Shown here piece by piece: positions 15,922-17,590 of a DNA stretch of 17,590 nucleotides (its first letter is position 1; the number at the start of each line of letters is the position of its first letter). The position numbers and the translations under genes were made by a program. This DNA is from a bacterium. GTDB lineage: Bacteria; UBP14; UBA6098; JAFGQG01. The notes under the pieces are model-generated. The model was not told the DNA's origin. It saw only the letters and a list, made by a program, of their open reading frames with translations, and made no database searches. The stretch lies in NCBI GenBank assembly GCA_016930435.1, contig JAFGGQ010000158.1, positions 1 to 17,590 of the forward strand, written 5' to 3'.

Positions 15922-17590
15922 TTAAGTTGTAATTCGCTTGAGAACTTCCTGGGTTAGCTCTTCAGATAATGAAGCATATTCCTTGAATTCCATCGAGTAA
16001 CTGGCTCTGCCGCTGGAGAGGTTTCTCAATTGGTTAGCGTATCCAAATGTTTCTTTCAGTGGGATAGTGCAGCTTATCGTCTGAGCTCCTCCTCGGATTT
16101 GTTCAACCAAATTAATACAGCCTCTTCTTGCAGTTATATCATTAATAATGTTACCTACAAATTCCTCGGGGGTATTAATATTGCTTTTCATAATTGGTTC
16201 GAGAAGTGTAGGAGAGGCTTTTAAAAAAGCTTCTTTAAAACAATATTTGCCGCACTTCTGAAAGGCCATATCGGATGAGTCAACCTCATGATAGCTGCCA
16301 TCCAGCAGTACAACTTTAACATCAACAATGGGGAAATTCCCCAGTATGCCCTCTTCCATTGCGCTTTTAATCCCTTTTTCAATAGAAGTGATATAGTCCT
16401 TTGGGATATTGCCGCTTTTAACATGGTCAATAAACTCGAATCCCGCACCCGGATTAGGCTCTATTCTCATAATGCAATGTGCATATTGGCCTTTACCCCC
16501 GGTCTGTTTAACCAATTTGGTTTCTCCCCGTGCTTCTCCTCTTATTGTTTCCTTGAAGGCTACAGAGGGAGCCCCTCCTATGGTTTTGATTCCAAATTCG
16601 GTCTCGATCCGGTTTAATACAACCTCCATGTGAAGTTCACCCATGCCGCAAATTATTGTCTCATCAGTTTCCTTATCATTTCGAAATATGAATGCTGGGT
16701 CCTCCAATGAAAGTTTTCGTAATGCCTTGCCCAATTTTGCTTCGTCTTCCGGGGATTCTGCGGCTATTTTCTGTTCGACTACCGAGTGTGGTATATATAT
16801 TCTCTCCAATAAAAGTGGTTTATCAATATCACAAAGGGTATCCCCGGTCCTTGTGTATTTCATCCCGATCAATGATACGATATCACCGGGAAATGCTGTA
16901 TCTACCTCTTCACGTTCTTGAGCATGGATTTTCAGTATCCTGCTTACTCTTTCCCTCTCCTGTTTGCCAGGATTATAAATAATCGCCCCATTTTTTAATT
17001 CGCCGGAATAGACCCGGACGAAAGTTTGATGTCCGACATACGAGTCGTTTATCAATTTAAAAGCAAGCGCACAGAAAGGAGAGTGAACAGATGGATCACG
17101 CTTATGAATATGTTCAGGATTTACAATATCCTCTCCGAATACTGCTCCCGCATCTATTGGGGAGGGCAGATAATTGGTAATTCCATCCAGCAGCAATCGA
17201 ATCCCTTTGTTTTTATAAGCAGCACCGCAGAAAACAGGTGTAATCAATAATTTTATTGTTGCCTCCCGCGCTGCCTTTCGAAGTAATTCACGAGGTACCT
17301 CTAAATTTTCCAGGTAAAGGTGGAGTATCTCATCATTAAAGTCCGCCAGTGCTTCGACAATCTTTAAACGAGCAGCCTTGCATTCTTCTATATATTCTTC
17401 CGGAACATCTGTAACAACCCTGTCGAATCCTTCGTAGAAAACAGCTCTGTTATCAATAGGGCAGATAATCCCTTTGAAATCTTCTCCCTGTCCGATAGGA
17501 ATTTGAAAAGGAACCGGGTAAGCATCCAAATATTCATCCAGCTGCTTTATACATTCATAAAAATCAGCCCCGCTCCTGTCCATTTTATTA
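15922..17590 (-). CDS. fusA: Elongation factor G, N-terminal part outside the window
   Basis: EF-G moves tRNAs and mRNA through the ribosome using GTP. The frame runs off the window end: the last codons read NKMD, the G4 guanine-recognition motif (17578-17589), so the ATG at 17583 is internal and about 140 residues are missing. The remaining 555 residues cover the end of the GTPase domain, domain II (CALAFKLINDSYVGHQTFVRVYSG region), domain III (GMGELHMEVV), domain IV (GGKGQYAH, then SYHEVDSSDMAF) and domain V (GYANQLRNLSSGRASYSMEF). Domain III lacks the usual EPVISxAIEP start and reads PHSVVEQKI, and domain IV has KCGKYCFKEAF where E. coli has a Cys-free helix. It may therefore be a second, specialised EF-G paralogue rather than the main one. 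Confidence 0.93.
   Translation of the reverse strand, partial: NKMDRSGADFYECIKQLDEYLDAYPVPFQIPIGQGEDFKGIICPIDNRAVFYEGFDRVVTDVPEEYIEECKAARLKIVEALADFNDEILHLYLENLEVPRELLRKAAREATIKLLITPVFCGAAYKNKGIRLLLDGITNYLPSPIDAGAVFGEDIVNPEHIHKRDPSVHSPFCALAFKLINDSYVGHQTFVRVYSGELKNGAIIYNPGKQERERVSRILKIHAQEREEVDTAFPGDIVSLIGMKYTRTGDTLCDIDKPLLLERIYIPHSVVEQKIAAESPEDEAKLGKALRKLSLEDPAFIFRNDKETDETIICGMGELHMEVVLNRIETEFGIKTIGGAPSVAFKETIRGEARGETKLVKQTGGKGQYAHCIMRIEPNPGAGFEFIDHVKSGNIPKDYITSIEKGIKSAMEEGILGNFPIVDVKVVLLDGSYHEVDSSDMAFQKCGKYCFKEAFLKASPTLLEPIMKSNINTPEEFVGNIINDITARRGCINLVEQIRGGAQTISCTIPLKETFGYANQLRNLSSGRASYSMEFKEYASLSEELTQEVLKRITT

Overview
The window looks like chromosomal DNA from a Gram-negative-type bacterium of the FCB (Fibrobacteres-Chlorobi-Bacteroidetes) superphylum or a related uncultured lineage. 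The evidence is two secreted proteins ending in C-terminal domains of the type IX secretion sorting / FlgD-like kind (PNPF motif, final beta-rich module), four predicted lipoproteins with clear lipoboxes, and NikR, GTP-type PEPCK and EF-G genes of bacterial type. The phylum cannot be fixed from the sequence alone. Genes are moderately GC-rich, and intergenic DNA is long and strongly AT-rich. I see no tRNA, rRNA, CRISPR array, transposase or phage structural gene.

Layout. (1) 1-667 is the 3' part of a secreted FG-GAP-type protein with a sorting tail. (2) 1178-3199 is a secreted HtrA/Deg-like serine protease in which a TPR-like helical region takes the place of PDZ domains. (3) 3483-5723 (minus) is a lipoprotein with a ZU5-like module followed by an HExxH zinc-protease motif. 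Downstream of it is a 58-residue frame broken by one stop codon. (4) 6307-6792 is a Cys-rich DUF3795 protein. (5) 6923-8278 is a second lipoprotein with a ZU5-like module, ending in a DUF2135-like domain. (6) 8279-8693 is non-coding but rich in structure: three related palindromic units, then two nested repeat/palindrome sites just upstream of the next operon. (7) 8694-9974 is a signal peptidase I and the nickel regulator NikR, probably co-transcribed. (8) 10210-11886 is a lipoprotein, a Bor-like lipoprotein and a YhhN-family membrane protein. (9) 12105-13958 is GTP-dependent PEP carboxykinase with a near-consensus promoter and a strong terminator. (10) 14133-15743 is a secreted right-handed beta-helix protein with a sorting tail. 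(11) 15922-17590 (minus) is the 3' part of an EF-G gene that runs off the window.

How it fits together. Much of the window is about the cell envelope: exported proteins, lipoproteins, an envelope protease and the signal peptidase that processes exported pre-proteins. PEPCK (gluconeogenesis) and EF-G (translation) are housekeeping genes with no evident link to their neighbours. The best candidates for new biology are the lepB-nikR pairing with a NikR-spaced palindrome upstream, the PDZ-less protease-TPR fusion, the pair of ZU5-like lipoproteins with different C-terminal modules, and the cluster of palindromic units at 8368-8525. I found no complete, obviously novel multi-gene system.
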